40,347 bases of DNA, from IMG/VR virus record IMGVR_UViG_3300033155_001455, positions 1-40,347 of that record. One strand, 5' to 3'. Shown here piece after piece: positions 6,769 to 13,260 of this stretch. Below the pieces are notes generated by a model. The model did no database searches. It saw only the letters and a list, made by a program, of their open reading frames with translations, and was not told the DNA's origin. Position numbers and translations under genes: made by a program. Each line of letters starts with the position of its first letter. The first letter of the stretch is position 1. This DNA is from a virus.

Positions 6769-7254
6769 ATGAAGAGTTTACTTTTAACATTGGGTGTTTT
6801 TGTTATTGGGTGCCAACTAATGTCTCCTTCTGTATGGGGCGAGGAAACCACCCAACAAAAAAGATCGAGACTTATTGGAAAACTAAATAATAATTTACTT
6901 AACACGCACAACCGCGAACGCCAACGAAACGGTCGTCGTCCTTTTATTCTAGACAAAAGGCTGACCGCAGCGGCACAAAAACACGCTGATTGGATGGCTA
7001 ATAATAGTAATTTAAGCCACACAGGAAAAAATGGATCAAGCCCGTCTCGACGAGTTGGATCTGGTTTTAACGGAATCGGAGAGAACATCGCATTCGGCCA
7101 ATCTGGTTATAACGAAGTCACAAGAGACTGGATGAATTCCAGTGGACATAGAGCTAATATTCTAGGCGGATATAATACAGTTGGATTTGGAGCTGCCAAA
7201 GCTAAAAACGGAAGAATTTACTGGTGTGCGGTTTTTGGCAATTGCAATTTCTGA
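6769..7254 (+). CDS. secreted CAP/SCP-domain protein, possible lipoprotein
   Basis: A 161-residue exported CAP-superfamily protein. Residues 1-24 form a signal sequence; VIGC at 12-15 fits a lipobox, so Cys15 may be lipidated, or a signal peptidase may cut near WGEE. The CAP domain shows NTHNRERQRNGRRP (H47, E50), KHADWMA (H72), LSHTG (H84), GENIAFG (E105) and DWMNSSGHRANIL (H127), covering the usual metal-binding His/Glu set. Bacterial CAP proteins are usually of unknown activity. GGAGG (6754-6758) precedes the ATG, which follows pseudoknot copy B. A secreted CAP protein in a phage suggests action on the host envelope or in superinfection; this is inference. Confidence 0.85.
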   Translation: MKSLLLTLGVFVIGCQLMSPSVWGEETTQQKRSRLIGKLNNNLLNTHNRERQRNGRRPFILDKRLTAAAQKHADWMANNSNLSHTGKNGSSPSRRVGSGFNGIGENIAFGQSGYNEVTRDWMNSSGHRANILGGYNTVGFGAAKAKNGRIYWCAVFGNCNF

Positions 7255-7269
7255 AAATAATGATACAAT
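7242..7269 (+). promoter_or_regulatory. possible promoter upstream of pseudoknot copy C
   Basis: TTGCAA (7242-7247), a 16-nt spacer and TACAAT (7264-7269), overlapping the end of the CAP gene. Each box has one or two mismatches to consensus. It would give a leader that contains copy C. Confidence 0.4.
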
Positions 7270-7310
7270 CGAGTTTCGATTAAAGAAGACATTCACAAAT
7301 GTCGATAAAA

Positions 7311-7383
7311 CTTCCATTAACAAAGGTGAGTTTGGGACGGTTCTCAACCGAGATGGAGGAGGAGACAAAACCGTCATTTTTTT
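7311..7383 (+). promoter_or_regulatory. pseudoknot RNA element, copy C
   Basis: Stem 1: CTTCCATT (7311-7318) with GATGGAGG (7352-7359), including a T-G wobble where copies A and B have Watson-Crick pairs. Stem 2: GACGGTT (7336-7342) with AACCGTC (7369-7375). Loops are 17, 9 and 9 nt, the last AGGAGACAA; then A and seven T. The downstream sigma-like gene starts 28 nt later. Confidence 0.8.
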
Positions 7384-7411
7384 ACCCGCTTTAAAACCCA
7401 AGGAGAATTGA

Positions 7412-8074
7412 ATGGCAAAAAATAATATTGATATTATTGGAATTCATGATAAAAAAATAAAGCTTCCTCAAAAACCAAACAAAGAATTTGCTTCACTAGA
7501 TGAATACATCACCATTGCTAAAAAATGTATTTCACGCCATGCTAATAAGTTTAGACCAAACCTTGCTAAAGAAATGCTAGGAAATGAAGATGCCGTCTCT
7601 AATATCGCTCATGCTGCAATGATGGCCGACTGGGCATTTAACGGCAAAGGCAATTTACACGGATTTAGAAAAGAAAGAATCCTATTTGCTATCAGGTGTT
7701 ATTTAACAAGAAGTTGTAAAAATAATAAAAGAAATACATTATCACTAAATCGTCTTATAAATTCAGACAAATCTCAATCAACAACTTCTTTTCTAGATCG
7801 TCTTGTTGACAAATCGCCGACTGTTGAAGATACTATGTTTCAGAAAGAAAAAATTGAAAAACTGAAAAATTTAATAAAAGAAGCTAATATTCCAAAAAAT
7901 GCTAAAAAATACATACAAATGCACTTTTTTGAAGGGCAATCAATCGCCTCTATCGCAAAGAAAAATGGCGTAAGCAGACAAGGAATATACACTCTGATAG
8001 ATAGATCCCTTTCAAATATTAGAAAAAGCGGTGTGAATGACGACTTTTTTCGGAGTATAATAAGTAATGACTAA
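7412..8074 (+). CDS. sigma-70-like factor (region 2 and 4)
   Basis: A 220-residue protein with the plan of a small sigma factor. The N-terminal half (about 25-110) is helical and resembles region 2 (EYITIAKKCISRHANKFRP and the WAFNGKGNLHGFRKERILFA segment). The C-terminal helix-turn-helix (about 170-210), QSIASIAKKNGVSRQGIYTL, resembles region 4 and would contact the -35 box. The match to region 2 is weaker than in the factor at 36936. It would direct host RNA polymerase to phage promoters. The ATG follows AAGGAG, just after pseudoknot copy C, which may regulate it. A plain helix-turn-helix regulator is the alternative. Confidence 0.65.
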   Translation: MAKNNIDIIGIHDKKIKLPQKPNKEFASLDEYITIAKKCISRHANKFRPNLAKEMLGNEDAVSNIAHAAMMADWAFNGKGNLHGFRKERILFAIRCYLTRSCKNNKRNTLSLNRLINSDKSQSTTSFLDRLVDKSPTVEDTMFQKEKIEKLKNLIKEANIPKNAKKYIQMHFFEGQSIASIAKKNGVSRQGIYTLIDRSLSNIRKSGVNDDFFRSIISND

Positions 8075-8441
8075 AATACATTTAATTATTATTGGTTTAG
8101 ATTGGCAAACAACGGAATACAATGTTTTAACTAATCAAGAAAATTTAAAAAATAGCGTATTTCTACCGTATGAACTAGAACTGTCAGACGATGAAGATCC
8201 TGAATTTGTAGCAAAAAAGATCTTCTCAGGTATATGCACAATTAGTACTGATTGGATTGATTTAAATATTGTTTCCGCAATCCGAAACGAAGAAACCAAA
8301 GATTTAGAAATTACATATTCTTGCGTTATTCCTAATGACTCAAACATTCCCGAAGAACATAAGTGGTTATCAGTAAATGAACCAGGAATACAGTTTAAAA
8401 ATTTTTCAAATCTAATGAAAAGTATAAGAGGCATTGATTAA
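8067..8441 (+). CDS. hypothetical protein (124 aa)
   Basis: Starts inside the last codons of the sigma-like gene (overlap 8 bases). The 124-residue sequence starts with a hydrophobic strand (KIHLIIIGL) and is otherwise acidic and soluble. I recognise no motif. Co-translation with the sigma-like factor hints at a related job, but nothing in the sequence proves it. Confidence 0.6.
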   Translation: MTKIHLIIIGLDWQTTEYNVLTNQENLKNSVFLPYELELSDDEDPEFVAKKIFSGICTISTDWIDLNIVSAIRNEETKDLEITYSCVIPNDSNIPEEHKWLSVNEPGIQFKNFSNLMKSIRGID

Positions 8442-8442
8442 C

Positions 8443-8910
8443 ATGAATTGGGTCGACAAAATCTTAGGTCATAAAAAACAAACAAAAGAAGAAATAATTA
8501 ATGAATTTGAAGAACAAGTAGCTTATATTGAGAAAAAATATGAATCAAGCTTAATGAAAACTATTAAACCTCAAGGCATTGAAGAAAATCTGCGATGTAT
8601 TGTAGAGTTTGCAGTAGACAATAATAATGAAATATCCTTAAATATTAAATGGAATACAGACGACGATATTACAGCAGTATCTATAGGACAGTTATTATTT
8701 GCTATTAATGAAGGTGAATATAAGGAAACAGCTAAAGATATTTTAATTGGAGTAGCTAAAGATTACCCTCACAAAGAAGACTTTATTATCAAATGTTTTG
8801 AATCTTGGAGATTTAATAAAGACCAAGACCCTTTGATTAAACCGTCTCAAGTATTCGGAATGGGAAAACAACCAGGAGGAGTATTTCAACACGGTTATAA
8901 AAGTCAATAA
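8443..8910 (+). CDS. hypothetical protein (155 aa)
   Basis: The ATG at 8443 lies 1 nt after the previous stop. The protein begins MNWVDKILGHKK, then a charged helix (about 12-45) and a mixed alpha/beta domain; the C-terminus is Gly/Gln-rich (GMGKQPGGVFQHGYKSQ). No recognisable family. A longer reading starting at TTG 8434 is possible but less likely. Confidence 0.6.
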   Translation: MNWVDKILGHKKQTKEEIINEFEEQVAYIEKKYESSLMKTIKPQGIEENLRCIVEFAVDNNNEISLNIKWNTDDDITAVSIGQLLFAINEGEYKETAKDILIGVAKDYPHKEDFIIKCFESWRFNKDQDPLIKPSQVFGMGKQPGGVFQHGYKSQ

Positions 8911-8922
8911 AGGTATAAAACC

Positions 8923-9005
8923 ATGCACCAAAAGAAGATCAAAATAACGTTTTTACTCGACAAATCGGTTGGGAAAAATGGAGAGATCCGTATGGATCAG
9001 ACATA
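8923..9005 (+). other. displaced 5' end of the next gene (apparent frameshift)
   Basis: ATG 8923 has an AAAGG site (8909-8913) at normal distance, but its frame closes after 27 codons at 9006. The other frame, joined to the gene at 9006, is open upstream from 8919 and encodes sensible sequence (IGWEKWRDPYGSD before MDTEWPGAF) without its own start codon. One extra A in the AAAA run at 8930-8933 would join them. Either a base is missing from the assembly, the phage lineage has a real indel, or ribosomes slip by -1 here. Confidence 0.55.
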
Positions 9006-9446
9006 ATGGACACGGAATGGCCTGGAGCATTTGGAACATTTGAAACAGACGAACTCATTAGAAAAGCTGTAAACGGACAATTGCCTAAAGATATAGAAGA
9101 GATTATGGAAGAAGAAGAAGTCTGGAATGATGAGATTGAAGACGAATTAGAAGAATCTCCTATTGATATTAAGCAGGTTAAAATGGGAATTATGGCAACG
9201 CCGATGGGAATTATTCCTATTACAGAACATACAGCTGCTGGACAAGTTTTTAACTTCTGGACTGCCCATACAAATTTTAGAATGACTCAAAATATTCTAA
9301 ATATTGTGGACCAAACAGATGGAATTGAAAGCGTTGATCTTTTTACTCCATATAGATGGAGAATTGCTATCGGGAAAGTCTTTGATAGTTCTACCGTTAA
9401 AAATGATGTAATGAGGAATTTACAAGCAAAACCAATCGTCCCGTAG
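9006..9446 (+). CDS. hypothetical protein, start probably upstream at 8923
   Basis: The annotated-looking ATG at 9006 gives 146 residues starting MDTEWPGAFGTFETDELIRK, with no ribosome site at the usual distance. Coding sequence in the same frame clearly continues about 29 codons upstream, so the true protein is probably about 175 residues, beginning at ATG 8923 after correction of a one-base shift. The middle is acidic (about 30-55), followed by a mixed domain with FNFWTAHTNFRMTQ and TPYRWRIAIGKVF. I do not recognise the family; the look is of a conserved phage early protein. Confidence 0.65.
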   Translation: MDTEWPGAFGTFETDELIRKAVNGQLPKDIEEIMEEEEVWNDEIEDELEESPIDIKQVKMGIMATPMGIIPITEHTAAGQVFNFWTAHTNFRMTQNILNIVDQTDGIESVDLFTPYRWRIAIGKVFDSSTVKNDVMRNLQAKPIVP

Positions 9447-9455
9447 AGAAAAATT

Positions 9456-10082
9456 ATGGAAGCTGCATTATCTTGGATAGGGCAAATATTTGACTTCTTA
9501 TTTAGTCTACTGCCAACTCCAATAATTTGTAGGACAACTCATGAAGGCGTGAAATTTGCGGCTGGAGATCAGGTAAAAGTAATACGTCACGACAACGGAA
9601 TCCTGTGGCCTTATATGGTTAAAAAATGGTTTCCAATTCGTTTTCGCAATTGTGGTATCCACTTTTATTGGCCTTTGACTACGCAATATGAATTAGTGCC
9701 AATTAAAAGACAAACTACGAATCTTGTTGCACAATATCTATGTACAGCGGATAATAAGACTGTAGGAGCATCTGGCATCTTTGTGTACGAGGTTGCAGAT
9801 GTAGAAAAGCTCCTAACAGAATGTTTTGACTATGAGGATACTATTAGAGATATTGCTCTATCATGTATTAAATCAGTTATAGTACAACACGATAAACAAT
9901 ACTTATTAGAAAATAGCGATGCTTTAGACAAAGAATTGACCAAGGTTTTGCGAGAACAATTGAGAAGATTTGGTATAAAAACTGTTCGCTGTACATTAAC
10001 AGATTTTACTCAATGTAAAGTATTAGCTCACTGGGGATTTGACGTTTCGGTAAATAATGGATACACAGAACAAGAAGAATAG
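9456..10082 (+). CDS. SPFH/band-7-like membrane-associated protein
   Basis: A 208-residue protein with an N-terminal hydrophobic segment (about 4-27) that could anchor it in the membrane, followed by a band-7/SPFH-like domain: a strand pair near GVKFAAGDQVKVIRHDNGILW, PIKRQTTNLVAQYLCTADN as the core strands, and a helical part with LREQLRRFGIKTVRCTLTDF. Host SPFH proteins (HflK/C, stomatin) form ring-shaped scaffolds and restrain membrane proteases; in phages similar proteins are rare. The ATG follows AGAGAAAAATT, a weak site. It overlaps the next gene by 26 bases. Assignment rests on motif shape, not a full match. Confidence 0.55.
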   Translation: MEAALSWIGQIFDFLFSLLPTPIICRTTHEGVKFAAGDQVKVIRHDNGILWPYMVKKWFPIRFRNCGIHFYWPLTTQYELVPIKRQTTNLVAQYLCTADNKTVGASGIFVYEVADVEKLLTECFDYEDTIRDIALSCIKSVIVQHDKQYLLENSDALDKELTKVLREQLRRFGIKTVRCTLTDFTQCKVLAHWGFDVSVNNGYTEQEE

Positions 10083-10731
10083 CACAACAATCTTAGAATA
10101 CGCCTGTTACGATGAGGTGCTTACTGAAAATATAAAGTCTAATGTATTTAAAGCAATAGATTTAGGTGTTCATGGAATTTCTGTTCCAGCAGCACATATA
10201 ACAGCTATTGCAGACTTAATACCCGAAGGCATGATTTTATCATGTCCAATAGATTGGCCCGAAGGAAGATCGTCTAACAGTCTTAGAATTCACGCCGCCA
10301 CTAAAGCAATTCATAAAGGAGCCAATGCTTTAGATTTAGTAGCAAATTGTGTGCTGTTTAGAAATGGGCGCGAAGTCGATTTTATGCAAGACATCAACTC
10401 AATTAAGAGTTTAGCAGATGATAAAAATGTTACACTTAGAGTTATGGTTGATCATAGAAAATTGGAGGACGGAAAACAGTTTCGACAAATGGTGGAGTTG
10501 GTAAAGTGTACGGGCGTCGAGTTTATATTTTGCGCCACTGGACAATACATTGACGACATTCATGACAACTTAATACTTTGTAACATGGCGCAAAACGATT
10601 TTGATGTAAACGCAATAGCAAATGCCAGCTTATTTCTGCCTAACCATTTAAAAGCTACTAGAGATACTGGCCTTTTCGGTGCAAGATTTCATAAAATCAA
10701 AGCACTGGAAAACTGTCTTGTTGGTGTATAA
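10057..10731 (+). CDS. DeoC-like class I aldolase homologue, active site altered
   Basis: A 224-residue TIM-barrel protein related to deoxyribose-phosphate aldolase, which splits deoxyribose 5-phosphate into glyceraldehyde 3-phosphate and acetaldehyde. Resemblances: SCPIDWPEGRSSNSLRIHA corresponds to the family G-F-P-x-G segment, GANALDLVANCVLFRNG to E-I-D-M-V-I-N (D93), and FLPNHLKATRDTG to the second Lys motif (K199). The Schiff-base Lys motif F-V-K-T-S-T-G reads FIFCATGQY (156-164), with Phe158 at the Lys position. It is therefore probably not a normal DeoC. The start overlaps the SPFH-like gene by 26 bases. Confidence 0.6.
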   Translation: MDTQNKKNSTTILEYACYDEVLTENIKSNVFKAIDLGVHGISVPAAHITAIADLIPEGMILSCPIDWPEGRSSNSLRIHAATKAIHKGANALDLVANCVLFRNGREVDFMQDINSIKSLADDKNVTLRVMVDHRKLEDGKQFRQMVELVKCTGVEFIFCATGQYIDDIHDNLILCNMAQNDFDVNAIANASLFLPNHLKATRDTGLFGARFHKIKALENCLVGV

Positions 10732-10732
10732 T
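10727..10732 (+). promoter_or_regulatory. possible -10 element for the 10808 gene
   Basis: GGTGTATAATAT with a perfect TATAAT (10727-10732) at the end of the preceding gene, 75 nt before a strongly expressed-looking gene. No good -35 is visible 16-18 nt upstream (ACTGGA). Confidence 0.35.
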
Positions 10733-10807
10733 ATAACTACGAAATAAGGATCTTAAACGAAGGACAAACAGGATATATGTAGGCTACTATTTGGATAAGG
10801 TAGCAAA

Positions 10808-11620
10808 ATGTCGAATTATACACTATTTCCCGATGATGACAAAAAGCAAACAAGCGGGAGCGCAATTACAGCAACTTCGACTGTAGTTGATGGCGGTTCT
10901 TCAATCGCACTCGGAACAGCTGTTCCATCCGACACTGTTCTTACAGCCCAACTTCAACTTGGTGGCCGTTCGGCTTCCTATGGAGCACAGGTTGTCCAAC
11001 GCAGAGACGTGTTTGGTGCATTCCAAGCAGCTGCGGTTACTCTTACTTCTGTTGCAGATGACGGAAACGGTTTCTGTGATTTTGAACTCGTTGGTCACAC
11101 CCTATCCGTAGGCGATGTAATCAATGTAACTGGTTCAACCAGTGGTAATGTTGACGGTGTTCAAAAAGTTACGAGCGTTCCAGATGGTAGCAGTATTGTA
11201 ACAGATCAGCCTTATGTTGCTTCTGGTACAGCTGGTGATTACCAACTCGTTGACGGTCGATTCGCTTCGATGACTGCCGCAACTTGGATCATCAAGGGTT
11301 ACACGATGACCCCAGCTGAAATCTCTGGCACATTCTATGCTTATGGTATTAATCCTGTTAATAAGCGTAGTATCCACAAAGTTGAAGCCATCAGAACCGA
11401 AAGAGTTGCAACAGCAATTCGTGCTGGTTACTGGGACATTTACTCTGGTAGCTGGACAACAGAACCTACAGTTGCTAACGATATTAGTGACGCTGGAACT
11501 GACGAAGCAGCAACTCCGACCAGAGCCATTCCTGGTGAATTGGTCTACCGTGTTGCTGGTCAACCTGACGGTACTAATGGTATTACTCAGGCTGATTACC
11601 CTGCAAAGACTAATGGTTAA
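10808..11620 (+). CDS. probable virion structural protein
   Basis: A 270-residue, Ser/Thr/Gly/Val-rich protein with many predicted beta strands and few charges, no signal peptide and no Lys-rich tract. Repeats of the type S-V-x-D-G-x-G-F-x-D and SGTAGDYQLVDGRF suggest Ig-like or jelly-roll beta domains. Third-position choices are clearly more C/G-rich than in neighbouring genes, as in abundant phage coat, tail or decoration proteins. It has its own -10 element, AAGG ribosome site and a strong terminator after it, forming a one-gene unit. Which virion part it is cannot be told from the sequence. Confidence 0.65.
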   Translation: MSNYTLFPDDDKKQTSGSAITATSTVVDGGSSIALGTAVPSDTVLTAQLQLGGRSASYGAQVVQRRDVFGAFQAAAVTLTSVADDGNGFCDFELVGHTLSVGDVINVTGSTSGNVDGVQKVTSVPDGSSIVTDQPYVASGTAGDYQLVDGRFASMTAATWIIKGYTMTPAEISGTFYAYGINPVNKRSIHKVEAIRTERVATAIRAGYWDIYSGSWTTEPTVANDISDAGTDEAATPTRAIPGELVYRVAGQPDGTNGITQADYPAKTNG

Positions 11621-11651
11621 TTTTTAACCAAAGGTTAATACAGTAGTTTAT

Positions 11652-11691
11652 GAAGCCATCGTTTAGCGATAAGCGGTGGCTTCTTTTTTTT
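11652..11691 (+). terminator. intrinsic terminator after the structural gene
   Basis: GAAGCCATCG (11652-11661) pairs over 10 bp with CGGTGGCTTC (11674-11683), one G-T pair, loop of 12 nt, followed by eight T. Confidence 0.9.
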
Positions 11692-11713
11692 ATCTAAAAG
11701 GAAATGTTAAGAA

Positions 11714-12025
11714 ATGAATAAGGCGACATCCAATCTCACATCCCAAGCTGCAACTGTTTTAATTACTATCGTTATCTCCATGACGGGATTCTGGATGATG
11801 ATCGGCAGAGAATTTGTTACTAGAGAAGAAGCTAGTAAAATAACTGAAACACGACTAGAATTAATCAAAGAGAACATGGAAAATTTTGAACAAGATTCTA
11901 GAGATCTGCAAAGAAGCATTGATGAAAATAATAACTCAATTAATAACCTAAGAATAGAATTAGCAAAATTAGAATCAGCAATGACTAGCTTATCTAATTT
12001 GTTAGAAAGAATAGAAACAAGATGA
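11714..12025 (+). CDS. membrane protein with coiled coil
   Basis: A 103-residue protein: a single hydrophobic segment at about 12-32 (TVLITIVISMTGFWMMI) followed by a charged helix (40-100) with heptad-like spacing of Leu/Ile, typical of a coiled coil. The order short N-terminus, one membrane helix, extended coil is seen in phage spanin- and Rz-like proteins and in inner-membrane tail assembly proteins, but no specific motif confirms any. It begins after the strong terminator and overlaps the next gene (12022) by 4 bases. Confidence 0.6.
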   Translation: MNKATSNLTSQAATVLITIVISMTGFWMMIGREFVTREEASKITETRLELIKENMENFEQDSRDLQRSIDENNNSINNLRIELAKLESAMTSLSNLLERIETR

Positions 12026-12705
12026 AACGCAACCACCTTAAATTCTCTGAAGCAAAAGAATATCTTCGGGAAGGAGATATTTTATTGTTTAGAGGGACTG
12101 GCATAGTCTCCTTTTTTATTAAAAGAGCCTCAGAAGGCAAATACAGCCACGTAGGGGTAGCATCATCGCATGGTCGTGGTGATGATAAAATGTGGGAATG
12201 TGTAGAATTCAGAGAAGGTAAGGGTGGCAGAACAGTAAACCTTGAGCAGTATGTTAGAACACATAACGCAATTATTGATGTATATAGACCAAAAAGCGAA
12301 ATAAAAAAATCTGTTTTTGAAAAACACGGAGATAAGTGGGAATATAAAGAAAATAGATTTGCATTCGACGGAAAATGTGTTACAAATATAATGAGGCGAT
12401 TAACTGGACTGCCATATGGATGGAGGAGGATATGGTGGATGGCAACTAACAAATTGCCATTTTTAAGAATTTTCATGGACATTCAGTCTGTTGCCAGCGA
12501 CAAACCTCAAGATATTGTCTATCCTGTTTGCAGTACTGCTGTAGCATATTCATTTAGTAGATGTGATTACGACTTGGTACACAACAGGGCTTCAAACTGG
12601 ACGGAACCGTCTGATATAGCAAGATCGTCTTTAATTCACTATTTATTTACCCTGGATGCGGATTCAGGGGAATCTTTGCCTTGGGGGATGTGGCCTGATG
12701 AATAA
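12022..12705 (+). CDS. permuted NlpC/P60-like papain-fold protein (YiiX-like)
   Basis: A 227-residue permuted papain-fold protein. In this subgroup the His motif comes first: EGDILLFRGTG (17-27), then YSHVGVA with H43; the Cys motif lies late, VYPVCSTAVAYSF with C170. An acidic residue in CVEF (E61) is a candidate third member. Relatives hydrolyse peptidoglycan peptides or act on lipids or thioesters. Its neighbour, a membrane/coiled-coil protein, overlaps by 4 bases, which would suit an envelope-directed lysis or infection function, but that is inference. A short Trp-rich stretch (GWRRIWWM, 133-140) could touch membranes. Confidence 0.72.
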   Translation: MKRNHLKFSEAKEYLREGDILLFRGTGIVSFFIKRASEGKYSHVGVASSHGRGDDKMWECVEFREGKGGRTVNLEQYVRTHNAIIDVYRPKSEIKKSVFEKHGDKWEYKENRFAFDGKCVTNIMRRLTGLPYGWRRIWWMATNKLPFLRIFMDIQSVASDKPQDIVYPVCSTAVAYSFSRCDYDLVHNRASNWTEPSDIARSSLIHYLFTLDADSGESLPWGMWPDE

Positions 12706-12734
12706 GGTCACACAAGATTAGATAGGACTGGATT

Positions 12735-13169
12735 ATGCTAGGTAAACTACTTTTAGCTATGTCTGTCTGTTGGGCATCTGATCACAACATAGATATGACT
12801 CCTACTACAACAGAAGTTGATATCATTTCTTTTAATCATTTCTATAGTAAAACAGACGGAAGCCTGATTATGGAACAGGTTATACTATGGGAATTCGACC
12901 ACGTTTATATTAATGTTGTTGACTGGGGCATAAAAAAAGATTGTTCCTCAGTATCTAAATTACCAAATGGTAAATATATGATACAGATGCACAAAAAAAG
13001 AAGCGGGGGGGTGGTCAAAACCTATATTGTCTTAGCTGACCAAGTTAGAGAAACACATACTTGGTTTGATCCAGAAAGAGAAGCTAGAGACTGGCAAATT
13101 GGAGATAGAAAGTTGCTTAAAGGAAAAGAAAGAATAAAAGGCGTCTTTAAGCACGACCAATTTCGATAA
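12735..13169 (+). CDS. exported protein of unknown function
   Basis: A 144-residue protein with a short N-terminal signal-like stretch (MLGKLLLAMSVCWASDHN) that could be cleaved after Ala14 or Ser15. The mature part is a mixed beta-rich domain with several Trp (WEFDHVYINVVDWG) and a basic C-terminus. I recognise no family. The gene stands between the papain-fold and tail-fibre genes, so an envelope or virion role is likely but unproven. Confidence 0.6.
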   Translation: MLGKLLLAMSVCWASDHNIDMTPTTTEVDIISFNHFYSKTDGSLIMEQVILWEFDHVYINVVDWGIKKDCSSVSKLPNGKYMIQMHKKRSGGVVKTYIVLADQVRETHTWFDPEREARDWQIGDRKLLKGKERIKGVFKHDQFR

Positions 13170-13173
13170 AATG

Positions 13174-13202
13174 TTGACAAGGGTCGCTTTTCATGATATA
13201 GT
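13174..13202 (+). promoter_or_regulatory. sigma-70-like promoter for the tail-fibre gene
   Basis: TTGACA (13174-13179), 17-nt spacer, TATAGT (13197-13202). It begins 5 nt after the previous stop and would start a ~50-nt leader with AAAGG before ATG 13261. Confidence 0.78.
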
Positions 13203-13260
13203 GTAAAGCAGAGCGAAAACATATCCATATGGATTATTCACACATAAAAGGTTAATAATT

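Noticed and set aside
11135-11563. A 142-residue antisense ORF opposite the structural gene
   Set aside because: It is a mirror of the coding codon pattern (Cys- and Ser-rich, no ribosome site, no start context); all other support is on the + strand.
11994-12482. A 162-residue minus-strand ORF opposite the papain-fold gene
   Set aside because: No ribosome site, biased composition, and the + strand gene has clear motifs.
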